Source of the DNA: Planctomycetota bacterium
GTDB lineage: Bacteria > Planctomycetota > PUPC01 > JACPCR01
Direction: 5' to 3'
Length of the DNA stretch: 64,000 bases
Assembly: GCA_016179685.1 (NCBI GenBank)
Contig: JACPCR010000051.1
Span: 134,323 to 198,322, forward strand
The notes under the pieces were generated by a model. It saw only the letters and a list, made by a program, of their open reading frames with translations, did not search any database and had not been told where the DNA came from. This document shows positions 52,307-62,900 of this stretch, piece by piece (within the stretch, counting starts at the first letter, position 1; each line of letters starts with the position of its first letter). Both the position numbers and the translations under genes were made by a program.

Positions 52307-54712
52307 ATGCGACTGACATACTTCGCCCTTCCACTGGTGTTGAGCCTGTTCGGTCCCGCAGCGGCAACAAGGGCCATTGACGCCGCGGAGTGGAAACTGG
52401 CTTTTGAGGAAAGCTTCGACGACCCTGGCTGGCAGGGCAGATGGGAGCTGAAGGGCGGCCTCGGGCCCACCGACCAGAAAGCCCTGCTGAGCAGCGGCAG
52501 GGAGCTCCGCGCAAAGCTGAACACGAAATTCACCTCGGCGGCGATACGGGTGGAGTTCGACGCTGCCATGACGGCAGCCGACGACGCCGGCCAGTGCAGC
52601 GACCTCTCCGTCTTCGTCGGTGATGTCTTCTTCCAATTCGGCGGCGAAAACAACACGCAAACGATCATCCAGTGCGATCGCCAGACGCTTTCCATTCCCG
52701 AGCCGGACCCGCCGAAGATCGAAGTCGGCCAGACTTACCGCGTCGCCGCGGAAGTCAACGGCGTTTACTGCACGTTGTCCGTCGACGGTCGAACCGCCGC
52801 GAAGCTCGTCCTGGAAAAGCCCCTCGCCGAGGCGACCGTCGTGCTCTACACGTGGAGTGGAAAAGCTCGATTCGACGACCTCCGCATTCTCATCAGCGCG
52901 CAGGTCGATCCACTCCCGGCCGACCTTCCGCGGCTTATCGACGATGAGCAGCGGAAGGCCGAAGCCGAGGAGGCCTGGCGGCAAATCAAGACTTCTACCT
53001 TCCGCCAGTTGCGCGTGGCGTCCACCATCCATTGCGTGGGCATCGAATGGGACATCGAGGGCGACGGCAATCACAACGCCGCCTGCGCCGTCCGTTACCG
53101 CAAACAAGGCTCGCCCGACTGGAAAGCCGCCATGCCGCTCCTGCGCATCGACTATCGCGGCTGGTACAACCGCAAGGAGCACCGGGCCTTCCGCCACTTC
53201 AACATGCTCGCTGGAAGCATCCTGTTCCTCGACTCTGACGTCAACTACGAAATCGAGCTAAAAGCGACCGACCCCGACGGCGGAGAGGAGCAGAAAACCT
53301 TGACGAGCACCACACGCACGGAGCCTCGGCTGCCGCAGGCCACCCGCACCTACCACGTCGCCCCCGGCAACGGCGGCGGCGTCGGCTCACAGGCCGATCC
53401 CTTCAGGGGCATCCAGGCCGCCGAAGCGGCAGCGCAGCCAGGCGATCTCTTCCTCCTGCACTCCGGTGAATATCCAGGCTGCACCTTGACCCAGCCGGGC
53501 GAACCGGGGCGACCCATCGCCTGGAAGGCCGCGGGCGACGGCCCAGTCGTCTTTCGCTCCTCCCTCGGGCTGAGCGCAAGCCATCTCTGGTTGGAGGGGC
53601 TGACTTTCGAGCCGACCACCGCGGAGGACTTCGGGGGAATCCGTGGCAAGCCCCAGGGCCTTCAGGAAATCGTCATCGTCCGCAACCTCTTCCGAAACTG
53701 CCGCTACGGGGTCTCCAACACCGAACGGGTCTGGAACGGCGCGGCGGATGCGCTCCACCGACACTGGACTATCGCCGACAACGTCCTTGAAGGCGGCCCG
53801 TTCACGGAGTATTTCGCTCGGCTCTACATGCTGGCCGACTCCGACATCTGCTACAACCGCATGACGACCACCTTTAACGGCAAGGGCGGCGACGGTATCG
53901 CCGTGCGCTTCTCCACGAACCTCGACCTCTATCACAACGACCTGCGCGACATCGAAGACGACTGCTTCGAGCCAGACTCCGCCTACGCCAACATCCGCAT
54001 CTGGCGCAACCGGGGCATCAATCCGATTTACACCGCCGTCAGCTTTCAGCCCATGCTTTGCTCGCCCTGGTACATCGTGCAGAACGAGTTTGTCCTGACG
54101 CAGCCGAAACGCCTCGGCTTGCTCCTGAAAGCCAACGTGTTTGACCGCACCGTGCTGGCGAATAACACCTTCGTCATGCGGGCACGATATGCACAGGTCC
54201 ACGCCGACATCATGCTCCGGTCCGTCTCCCGCAACAACCTCTGGGTTCACCTTTACGACAATCCCTACGAGCACACGACGAACCCCGGCGGCGCCATCTG
54301 GTTGGGCTACGGAGACCAGCATCCCGACCAGCGCTACGAAATCCACGGCCAGAGGCTGCCGGACTGGAAGACGGAGGCGGACTACGACGGCTTTGCCTGG
54401 GACTGCGCCGAGTACCGGCCCTTTTGGTGGGCCTCCCAGCAGTATCCCGACCTTCAGTCCTTCTCAAAGGACGTCGGCATCGAGCAGCACGGAAAATTTC
54501 TCAAGATGGATGAACTCTTCGAGGTTCCCGACATCGTGGCCTACGCCTTGGAGTCCTACTCCGCCCGGCGCTTGACGCTCAAGCCCGGCAGCCCCGCCAT
54601 CGACGCCGGCGCTGCGCTTCCCAACCTGGCGGAGGATTTTGAGGGCGAGGCGCCCGACCTCGGCGCTTACGAGTTCGGCCGCCCGCCTTGGCACTTCGGA
54701 CCCCGACCCTGA
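52307..54712 (+). CDS. Secreted right-handed beta-helix protein with LamG-like N-terminal domain
   Basis: 801 residues from ATG 52307 (MRLTYFALPLVLSLFGPAAA), a clean signal peptide; a TTG at 52289 is less likely. Residues about 25-200 resemble a concanavalin/LamG-type jelly roll (WKLAFEESFDDPGWQGRWEL ... SGKARFDDLRI). The part from about 350 is a parallel beta-helix (YHVAPGNGGGVGSQADPFRG, LYHNDLRDIEDDCFEPDSAY) ending with the usual AIDAGAALPNLAEDFEG, as in polysaccharide-lyase-like and chondroitinase-B-like proteins. It probably binds or cleaves a polysaccharide; catalytic residues were not assigned. It shares its fold with the convergent gene downstream. Confidence 0.8.
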   Translation: MRLTYFALPLVLSLFGPAAATRAIDAAEWKLAFEESFDDPGWQGRWELKGGLGPTDQKALLSSGRELRAKLNTKFTSAAIRVEFDAAMTAADDAGQCSDLSVFVGDVFFQFGGENNTQTIIQCDRQTLSIPEPDPPKIEVGQTYRVAAEVNGVYCTLSVDGRTAAKLVLEKPLAEATVVLYTWSGKARFDDLRILISAQVDPLPADLPRLIDDEQRKAEAEEAWRQIKTSTFRQLRVASTIHCVGIEWDIEGDGNHNAACAVRYRKQGSPDWKAAMPLLRIDYRGWYNRKEHRAFRHFNMLAGSILFLDSDVNYEIELKATDPDGGEEQKTLTSTTRTEPRLPQATRTYHVAPGNGGGVGSQADPFRGIQAAEAAAQPGDLFLLHSGEYPGCTLTQPGEPGRPIAWKAAGDGPVVFRSSLGLSASHLWLEGLTFEPTTAEDFGGIRGKPQGLQEIVIVRNLFRNCRYGVSNTERVWNGAADALHRHWTIADNVLEGGPFTEYFARLYMLADSDICYNRMTTTFNGKGGDGIAVRFSTNLDLYHNDLRDIEDDCFEPDSAYANIRIWRNRGINPIYTAVSFQPMLCSPWYIVQNEFVLTQPKRLGLLLKANVFDRTVLANNTFVMRARYAQVHADIMLRSVSRNNLWVHLYDNPYEHTTNPGGAIWLGYGDQHPDQRYEIHGQRLPDWKTEADYDGFAWDCAEYRPFWWASQQYPDLQSFSKDVGIEQHGKFLKMDELFEVPDIVAYALESYSARRLTLKPGSPAIDAGAALPNLAEDFEGEAPDLGAYEFGRPPWHFGPRP

Positions 54713-54818
54713 GTTAAGAAGACGGCCATCCTATGGCTATCCTGTTTCCAAATAGTTAAGTTCGAATGGCTCTTGAATTCCGCCTCCCTCCCGCAGGGAT
54801 CCCGCTTGGGAAACGGGA

Positions 54819-54848
54819 CCCCTCCCACAGGGACAGGTTTGGGAGGGG
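54819..54848. repeat. CCCCTCCC/GGGAGGGG hairpin and shared 42-nt repeat
   Basis: CCCCTCCCA (54819-54827) pairs with TGGGAGGGG (54840-54848). The loop GGGACAGGT recurs at 16588-16615. From 54838 to 54879 the sequence matches 27112-27153 (TTTGGGAGGGG, GCCCAGGCCAAGTCCGCC), but this copy lacks the right half of the hairpin and runs directly into family hairpin H. Confidence 0.6.
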
Positions 54849-54882
54849 TGAAACAGGAAAGCCCAGGCCAAGTCCGCCTCAG

Positions 54883-54932
54883 CTAGTTTCCCGGTTCAGA
54901 AGTGCTCCCGCACTTCGAAACCGGGAAACTAG
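54883..54932 (-). repeat. Gene-end hairpin, copy H, translated as a C-terminus
   Basis: The 14-bp arms CTAGTTTCCCGGTT (54883-54896) and its complement (54919-54932), plus a 7-bp apex stem GAAGTGC/GCACTTC, enclose loop TCCC (GGGA on the minus strand). On the minus strand it encodes the last residues of the beta-helix gene (NFPVSK-like, then CGSTSEPGN) and the stop TAG is its outermost triplet. Confidence 0.85.
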
Positions 54933-56805
54933 CCGACGCCTCGTGAGCTTTCTTCCTTCCTGCGCCGCTCACGTCAATCGGCGCGATGCCCAGCGTCAAC
55001 GCCGGGGAATCGGGCTTGAAACGGTAGTCGCCATGCGCAACATCCACGAAAAGAGGATCGCCCACCAACGAGTCGCCGGGCGCCCCTTGCGATGTCCCCG
55101 CTGGGCTATAGTCCTTCAACTCCACGCCTTCAATCTGTCGGCTTCCTGAAAAGAACACGTTCTTGGACCAGGTTGCGACGGCCCCCGGATTGTCGATCCG
55201 GATTTTCCCGGTCGCACAGATGACGTTCCTCTCAAGCGTGAATTCGGAGGACCGGGGAAAGGTCAGCTTTGCCTCCCCTTCCACGAGAAACACGTTTCCC
55301 CGGATGACGTTGCTCTTGGCCATGTGGTTATGTGAGGGACGGTTCACTCGGAGCGACAGGTTGCCTTCCACCAGGCAATTCTCCGCCTGCTCGTCCAAAT
55401 AGTAAGCCGAAGCGCCGTAACCGCCCGTCTCGATGATGTCACGGATGATGTTTTGCCGGAGCGTGACGCCTTTGCAGAAGGTGATGTAGATGCCTGCGCC
55501 GTCGTGCAGCGCCTCCATGGCCTTGTAAATCAGGTTGCGCTCGATGCGGTGGTCATGGCCCCCGCCCGCGATGGCCGTGTAAGGCGTGTCGTGAATCTCG
55601 TTGTGGCTGACTTCCGCCCTCTCCCCATGAATCCACACCCCGATCGCGCTCGGATAGAGAACGCCGACGTGGTGAACGTGGTTGTTCGTGACGACCGAAT
55701 CCAAGCCATCCACCTTCATGCCGCACGCGCCGACCTCTCTGGTCTCGCAGTTTTCGATGCGCACGCCCCGGCATCCCCAGGCCTTGATGCCTTGCCCGCC
55801 GACGTTGAAGACGGTCAACTCTGAGGCCCTGCACTGCCGAGCAAAGGCCATCGAGACGGCCCCGTCGAAAGCGTTCGCGCCAAAGCCGCCAGCCTTCAGC
55901 GGCGTGTGAGTCACCGAGAGCGTTAATCCTTTCAGCGTCACGTCCCGCACCGGTGTTTCCTTAGTGCCTTTGAGGCGGAAAATGGACTCCACCGTCGGGG
56001 CGATGGCGTCTGCGTTCGTCATGTCTTCGTTCGGCAACGGCCAATAAACGACCTTTCCCGCGGCTCGGTCCAGATACCATTGGCCCGGCGCTTTCATTCC
56101 TTCCCGGACGTTCCAGACCACGTATTTCTTGACACCGAACGCGCCCGGCGGATGCCCGGAAGGCAAGGAAAACTTCAGCGTTTGCGTGACCGCGTCATGC
56201 GATGCCAGCCCCACGCAGGATTCGTCCCACATATGGTACACGGTGATTTCCGCGTTGAAGATGTCGAGCCACGGGCCGAGGTCCCCGAGCTTGTATTTCA
56301 TGGTCGTCAGTTCTTCTTCCGTGGGCTTGCGCTGCCATCCGCCACCGGTCGTGCTCATCCACGGCACCTTGAATTCCGTCAAGTGAGTGAAAAGGCCATT
56401 TTCGGGAAGGCGGGCGCGAAGACAAAATCGACCATTCACCACAAGCATTCGGAAATCCCACTTTCGTTCCTTCGCTTCGGGTACGCCTGCAGACCAGAAA
56501 CGGTCGCCATCCTTTTGCCAGCCCGTGAGGCGCCTGCCGCCAAAAAGATGAACCCTTTCGCCGGCAGCGGCTTCGAGACTCAGACCCGAATCTTCGGGGC
56601 CCAGTTCCAGCGTGGATTCGAGGAAGTATTGGCCGCCTTTCATCACCATGCGGGCTTCCCCGGATTCGCCAGCCTTTCGAAGTGCTCGAACCGCGTCCCT
56701 GGCCCGGCCAAGTGTAGCGAACGGCCCATCCGTCCCCCGCCGGATCGGTGACTCCAAGCGGCCCGACCACGCATCGTTCCCATCGGTCGAAACGTAAAAC
56801 GTCAT
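54883..56805 (-). CDS. Right-handed beta-helix protein
   Basis: 640 residues from ATG 56805 (MTFYVSTDGNDAWSGRLESP), the standard opening of a beta-helix family common in planctomycetes. No signal peptide is visible, so either the true start is different or the protein is cytoplasmic. Repeated strands include NCETREVGACGMKVDGLDSV, EIHDTPYTAIAGGGHDHRIE and NIIRDIIETGGYGASAYYLD. The end resembles SLVGDPLFVDVAHGDYRFKP, then SPALTLGIAPIDVSG. A carbohydrate-active role is likely; catalytic residues are not assigned. The last 16 codons lie in hairpin H, so the natural C-terminus was probably at the preceding GRKKAHEA. Confidence 0.8.
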   Translation of the reverse strand: MTFYVSTDGNDAWSGRLESPIRRGTDGPFATLGRARDAVRALRKAGESGEARMVMKGGQYFLESTLELGPEDSGLSLEAAAGERVHLFGGRRLTGWQKDGDRFWSAGVPEAKERKWDFRMLVVNGRFCLRARLPENGLFTHLTEFKVPWMSTTGGGWQRKPTEEELTTMKYKLGDLGPWLDIFNAEITVYHMWDESCVGLASHDAVTQTLKFSLPSGHPPGAFGVKKYVVWNVREGMKAPGQWYLDRAAGKVVYWPLPNEDMTNADAIAPTVESIFRLKGTKETPVRDVTLKGLTLSVTHTPLKAGGFGANAFDGAVSMAFARQCRASELTVFNVGGQGIKAWGCRGVRIENCETREVGACGMKVDGLDSVVTNNHVHHVGVLYPSAIGVWIHGERAEVSHNEIHDTPYTAIAGGGHDHRIERNLIYKAMEALHDGAGIYITFCKGVTLRQNIIRDIIETGGYGASAYYLDEQAENCLVEGNLSLRVNRPSHNHMAKSNVIRGNVFLVEGEAKLTFPRSSEFTLERNVICATGKIRIDNPGAVATWSKNVFFSGSRQIEGVELKDYSPAGTSQGAPGDSLVGDPLFVDVAHGDYRFKPDSPALTLGIAPIDVSGAGRKKAHEASASFPVSKCGSTSEPGN

Positions 56806-56966
56806 CTTTCACACCTCAAGAGCGAGATTGGGTGACCCGGGAGATGGACCGCATCGCATGGGATTTCTGCACTCACGTTCAAGTTCTTGGAGTCTTGCGT
56901 CGGCCATGCGCAAGGTATAACCTGTTTCTTGGCGGACGTCAGCTAAAAAGTTGAGGTTCTGTCACC

Positions 56967-59900
56967 ATGAAATCCACGGCGCAGCGATCCCACCCGTTTC
57001 TGTTGTCGATGCTCGCTTTGCTTTCCGCGGTCACCGCCGCCGCCGCGGAGGAGCCTGTCGAGGCGCTACTCGTACGGGCGCGCTCGGGCGAGCCTTTCGA
57101 CCGCGCGGCGGCCATCGCCGCGCTCGGCTCGAGCCCGTCGCCCGAGTCGCTCAAGGTCCTGGCGGACATCCTTCGATCTGAGCCGCGGGCCGGCCTGCGG
57201 CTTCTCGCCCTGGACGCCTTGGCCGCGCGCAATGACCGCTCCGTCCTCCTCGAGAATCTTCCGCCGCTGCTCCAGGATGCCAATCCGTCCATCCGACACG
57301 CGGCCGCGTTCCGGCTCTCCGCCCTGGCGACTCCGGCGGACACGGCAATGCTTCCCGCCCTTGTCGCGGCAATTCGGGATGAGGATGCCCAGGTCCGGCT
57401 CGCTGCCGCGGACGGCCTGATCAAGCTCGGAGCGGCCGGGTCCCAAGCCCTCGTGCCCGCTCTCGAGTCGCCCGATGAGGCTCTTCAGGCCAAGGCCCTG
57501 AGCGCGCTCTCCAAGAATCCCGTCCCGGAATCGGCGCCGGCGCTCTTCACGCTGGCTCGCCAAGGCGGCAGCCCCACCCTCCGTCTCGCCGCCCATCAGG
57601 CGCTGGGCCGCCTGGAGTGCGGCATGCGGCTACTCGCTCTCGTTCATGCTCTTAAGGACGATCAGCCCATACGCCTCTGGGCCGCTGCGGCCGCGGCCGA
57701 TCCCTGGGTTCAAGCCCTGACCCCCGAAAAAATACAGAAATGGATCGTCAGCCGGCCCGGCAACGATGCTGGCCTCGAAAACTTGCCGAAGCTGCTGATT
57801 CCATCTCCTGGCAGCTTGCTGCTTTCCCGTGCCCTTGCCGAAGACTCGAGTCCGGAGGTGCGCCAGACGGCCGCGGAAAGCCTCGCCCGATATGGCGAAC
57901 AGGCCCAGAAGGCCCTCCTCTCTGCCGCCCTTTTTGAAGGCGAAGAAATGGGTGTCCGCTTGAAAACCCTGGCCTCCCTCGGCATCGCTGGCCAGACCTA
58001 CGCCGTCCCGTTCCTCCGGTTTCTCGCCACTTTTGCCCAGGAGAAAGACATCCGGAAGGCTGCGGGCCAGGCGCTCGATGCCGTGCAGAAGCGTCTCCCC
58101 CAGAGCGCAACCGGAGTGACCCCAACGATGCCGAGTCTGCCTTCATCATTGTCCCGTGAAGAGGTACAGCGTTCCTCGGGCGACCCGGACGACCGTGTGA
58201 AGCTGCTCGCGGTCCAGGCAGCGCCCTCCGCAGCGCACACACCGGGGGACCGTGAGGCGCTCTTCAAGCTTGTTCTCAAAATCGTCGAGGATGGACATCG
58301 CCGGGCTGCGGAGACTTCCCTTTTCCCGGATGCCGGTAGGATTCTTTTCCAGCGTGCCGCGAAGAGGTCCGCCCAGCGCCTCCTCGAGGACGCGGCCCGG
58401 GAGGAGCGGGAAAGCGCCAGGGGCGACGCAGGCCCGGCGGCAGGTCAGTCTAACGATAAGTTGTTCCGAATGGGTCTCAAGGCCTGTGACCCGGAACTCC
58501 GCCTGTCGGCCTTCTGGTCCATGAGCCATCGGCCTTTCGCCGACCTCTGGCCCACACTCGCCGGGATTCTCCGAAATCCAGAGGAAGATGCCCATCTCCG
58601 GGCCGCCGCGGCCCGGAGAATCCGCCTCGAAGCGGAAGCCCTCGAACGGTCGAACCGGGAGTTTTCCCACGACGGCAGCAGTTCAGCAAGGGACGCTTCG
58701 GGCGGCCCCGGGGAGACGGTTCTCCTTCCTGACCCCGTCATGGCATTGTTGCTCCGTCTCCTGGAAGACGCTGAGGATGAGGTGCGCTATCAAGCCCGTG
58801 GCGCCCTGCGGGCGCTTTCGGGTCAGGACTACCGGTTCGATCGCCAGCGGTGGAAGGCGTGGGCTGAGAGCCGGCGGAACGGCGGAAGCCGTGAAGTGGT
58901 CCTTCACCCCGTTTCCGGAAGCTGGGGGCAGGAAATCGTTTTCGAGCCCATGGGACGCGCTCTTCTCTCCTTCGGCCGGCCCGCCGACGTGGCCGTCCGC
59001 GGCGACTGGGCCTACGTCGCCGAGGGCGAGGGCGGCGTCGGCGTCTATGACCTTTCCGATGCGGCGGGTCCTCGCTTGGCGGACCGCTACGTCACGTTCG
59101 TCCCGGGCCACCTGACGGAAGCGCACAGTTGGGCTCGCAACGCCAACGGCGTTTGCAGCCAGATCGTCCTCGAGGGCGACCGCGCCTACCTCATCGCGCA
59201 GCACTCGGGCTTCGCCGTCGGCGGCGTCGAGTTGACGGCCCTGGATATCTCCCAGCCGGGCCGGCTGCGCTACGCTGGCGGCTTTCCGACCACCCATGGC
59301 AGTGCGATGCACGCCCGCATCGCCGCCCGGGGCAACCTCGTCTTCTCCGCCCAGGGCGCTTCCATCGTCCTGTATGACTTCACGGAGGCCGCGCGGGCCA
59401 TGCCAGTCGGCTCGTTCCAGGCGGGCGCGGAGGTCGCCGCCCTCGCGGCCGCACAGCCTGCCTTTGTCCTCTTCGGCGAGGGCGGCAACGGCCTTCGGGC
59501 ACTCGATGTCTCCGATCCCGCGAAGCCTCAAGCCCGCGGCCACTACACGCCGGCTGGAAAGGTCGCCGCCCTGCTCGTCCAGGGCGACCGCGTCGCCGCC
59601 GGAACGGAGAAGAACGGCCTGCACCTTCTGAAATTGCTCGCCGACGGGGGCCTCGAGGCCCAGGGCGTCCTGCCCCTCGATGCGCCCATCGTCTCCATCG
59701 CCGGGGAGGGCAGCGTCCTTTACCTGAGCACGCCTGCCGGCGTCCGGGCCGTGGACGTGTCGAGCCGGGACGCCCCGCGCAGGATCGAGCCCGCGCTCGA
59801 AGCGCTTCGGGGCGTGCGCCTCGCCTCGTGGCGCGACCGCGCGGTCGCCGCGGACCCCTTCACGGGCCTGGCGCGGCTCTCCTGGCTGGAAAAGGGCTGG

Positions 59901-62900
59901 GAGCACCTGCCCGGCAGCGGTCCCCCGGCCGAGGCCAGGGACCTCGAGATACGGGCAGGGTACGCCGTCGTTGCCGCCGGAGAGGCCGGCCTGCTTCTCT
60001 ACGACCTGCGCCAGCTTGCCGAGCCTCGCCTCGTGCAGCGCGTCCCCATCCCCGGTCAGGCCTGGCGAGTGACCCTCCAGGGCGATACGGCCTTCGTTGC
60101 CGCCGGCGCCGGCGGCCTCGCCGCCGTGAATGTTGCCGACCCGGCACAGCCCGGGCCGCCCGTCTCCATTCCGGTCCAGGTTCTCATCGGCAAGGAAGGC
60201 GGCGAGGTCAGGGACGTCTTCATCGAAGGGGGTAAGGCCTACCTGGCCGTCGACCGGGCGGGTCTCGTCGTGGCCGATCTCACGGACCCGGCGAGGCCCC
60301 GGCCGCTGGGACAACTTGTGTTCGACGATGAGCGGGCCACGCCCCGCGCCATCGACGTCCGCCAGGGGCTCGCCGCCGTCGCCTGCGGGCGGGCCGGCCT
60401 CTATCTTGTCGACGTGTCGGACCCGGCCGCGCCCCGCCTCTTCTCGTGGTTCTGGGACGAGGACGGCCACCGCCGGATGAGCACCTGGGACGCTCGAATC
60501 GAAGGCCAACGGGTCTTTCTCGCCGATGCGGACCGCGGGCTGCTTGTCCTGGACATTTCCGACCCGCGGAAACCCAGGCTGGCGGGGCGCACCGGCGCCG
60601 GCAACGCCCACCAGGTCGCCTGCCGAGGTCCCCTCGCCCTCATCGCGGACGGCGGATACGGCCTGCGCGCCATCGACGCCTCGGACCCCGCCAGTCCGAG
60701 ACGGGCGGGCAGCTTCCACCACGAACGCGCCCGATTCCAGGCCGCTCGATTCCTGGACGACGACACCCTCGCCGCCGCCGGCACGTGGGAGGTCCGTACC
60801 TTCCACATCGCCCAGCGCGGTCTTCCCCTTCGCACCGCCTTCTCGCTCAGCGCGGACGGGTCACCCACGCCCATCCTCAGCCGGAAAGGCAAGTCTCTCC
60901 CGCCCGAGGACGTACCCACTCGATACGGCATCGACTTCACCCTCCTGGACGCCGGACAGGACATCTGCGGCGAGGGCTATCCGGACCGGAGCGATCCCGG
61001 TCATCGCCTCCGCCCGGTCTTTCAGGACCTCTCCGACGCGGCGGGCTGGCCGCGGACTCGGGTCGCTTCCGGCTCGGTGGCCGTGGACCCGCGCCTCGGC
61101 CGAATCAAGTTTCCCGACGGCGACAACGACCCGTGCCGCTTCATGGGCTGGACGCCGCTTCCGATGGGCATCTGCCACACCGTGCGTCTCTCCGGCGATC
61201 ACGTCTTCCTGAGCGACGAAGAGGGGTGGAACATCGCCCTGTGGGATATTTCCGGCGACCCACTCAAGCCGGTTCGACGGGGCCTCTGCTGCACCGGCGG
61301 CTTCTGCATCGGCGCCCTCTGGGTGCAGGGCAACCTCGCCATCGGCGGCAATAACATGGGCCGCTTCACCCTCTTCGACGTGTCCGAGCCGGACCGACCC
61401 GTCCCCGTCGGCTGGTTTCCCGGCAACGCCCGCTGCGTCGTCGCCAGCGGCCACTATGCCTTCGACATCAGCGGACAGCTCGTGGCCTGGGACATCTCCG
61501 ATCCCCGCAAGCCCCGCAAGGCCGCCGAGGTCACCGACGGCTCCCTGGCGCTCTCGATGACCGGAAGCCATGCGAACCCGCAGGTCCTGGCGACGGACCG
61601 TCACCTCATCGGCGCGGGCGGGAAGGGCTTGCGCGTGATCGATCTTGCGGACATGCCTCATCTGAAGCTCCTGGCGGACCATCCCATCCCGGCCACGTGC
61701 CTCGCGCTCGACGGCAGCCGCCTCTATGCGGGCGACGGCGGCACGGTGCGCGTCTATGACTTTTCGGACCCGCAGAGGCCCCTGCTGCTGGGGCGGTGCG
61801 TGCTGCCGGAGCACTTCAAGTGCCTCGCGGTCGATGGAAACACCCTCTACGCCGGATATTACGCCCTGCAAGTCATCGACGTTTCTGACCCCTCGGCCCC
61901 GCACCTCCTCGGCCGATGCCCACAGGTCAATTTCTATACCGGAAACACGGAGCAAAATGCCGTTTACTCCATTGTCGCACGCGGCCGGGCCGTTTACGCC
62001 GCACAGCCCGGCTGGGGCCTCGCCGTCTACGACGTGTCCGATCGGGCGAATCCCAGGCCCGTGCGAGGCGATACGCTCCAGACGCTGGCCATGGGCGGGG
62101 ACTACACCGGCATCACCGTCCGAGGAAACCGGGCCTTCTCCGCCAACAACTGGAGCGGGGTACGCGTCGTCGACATCTCGGACCCCGCGCGTCCGAGATT
62201 CGAATTCAGCACGAAGTACCACGACAGCGGGGCGAGCCTCGGCGTCGCCGCCAACGACGAGATTTTCATCTATCACTCCGCAACCACCGGCAACATGGTC
62301 TTCGATTATCGGGACCCGCGGGACATCCGGGAGGTCGGGCGGCCACAGCCGCAGCCGCAGCCGCCCGCAGGCTGGGGCAACGCGGGCAGCCGACACTTCT
62401 GCCTCCGGGGCAACTACGCTTACGGCGGCGGCGTCATCCTCGACCTCACCTGCCCCAGCCGGCCCGAAGAGATTGCCACTTTCCCGTCCGCCAGCGCCGG
62501 CGCCCTTTCCGGCGACTGTTTCTATACCTGGGGCACGGTCGTCGACGTCCGCCAGCCCTATAACCCGAGGGTCCTCGCGGGCACGCCCGCCCTGCACGGC
62601 GGCGGGTGGTACGGCCGCGGCTTCTACGCCTCCCGCGGGATTGCCTGCTCGACGAACCGTGCCGGTCTGCTGATCACGGACGTATCCGACCCGGCGCGAC
62701 CGCGGCTGCTCGCCTGCCTGTCACTTCCCCATCTCACGTGCGACGTCTGGATGCAGGGCCATCTGGCCTACGTCGCCACTTACTATGGCGGCGGCGACGT
62801 ACTGGACTTATCGGACCCCGCGCGGCCGAAGCTCATCGACCATTTCGAGTTCGGTCCCTTCTGGGACTTCGGCGGCTGGGACAACCTCGTCTGCTATCAG

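Noticed and set aside
58683..60806. 707-codon minus-strand frame opposite the LVIVD gene
   Set aside because: A shadow of the repeat-rich plus-strand gene; its repetitiveness reflects the LVIVD repeats read backwards.
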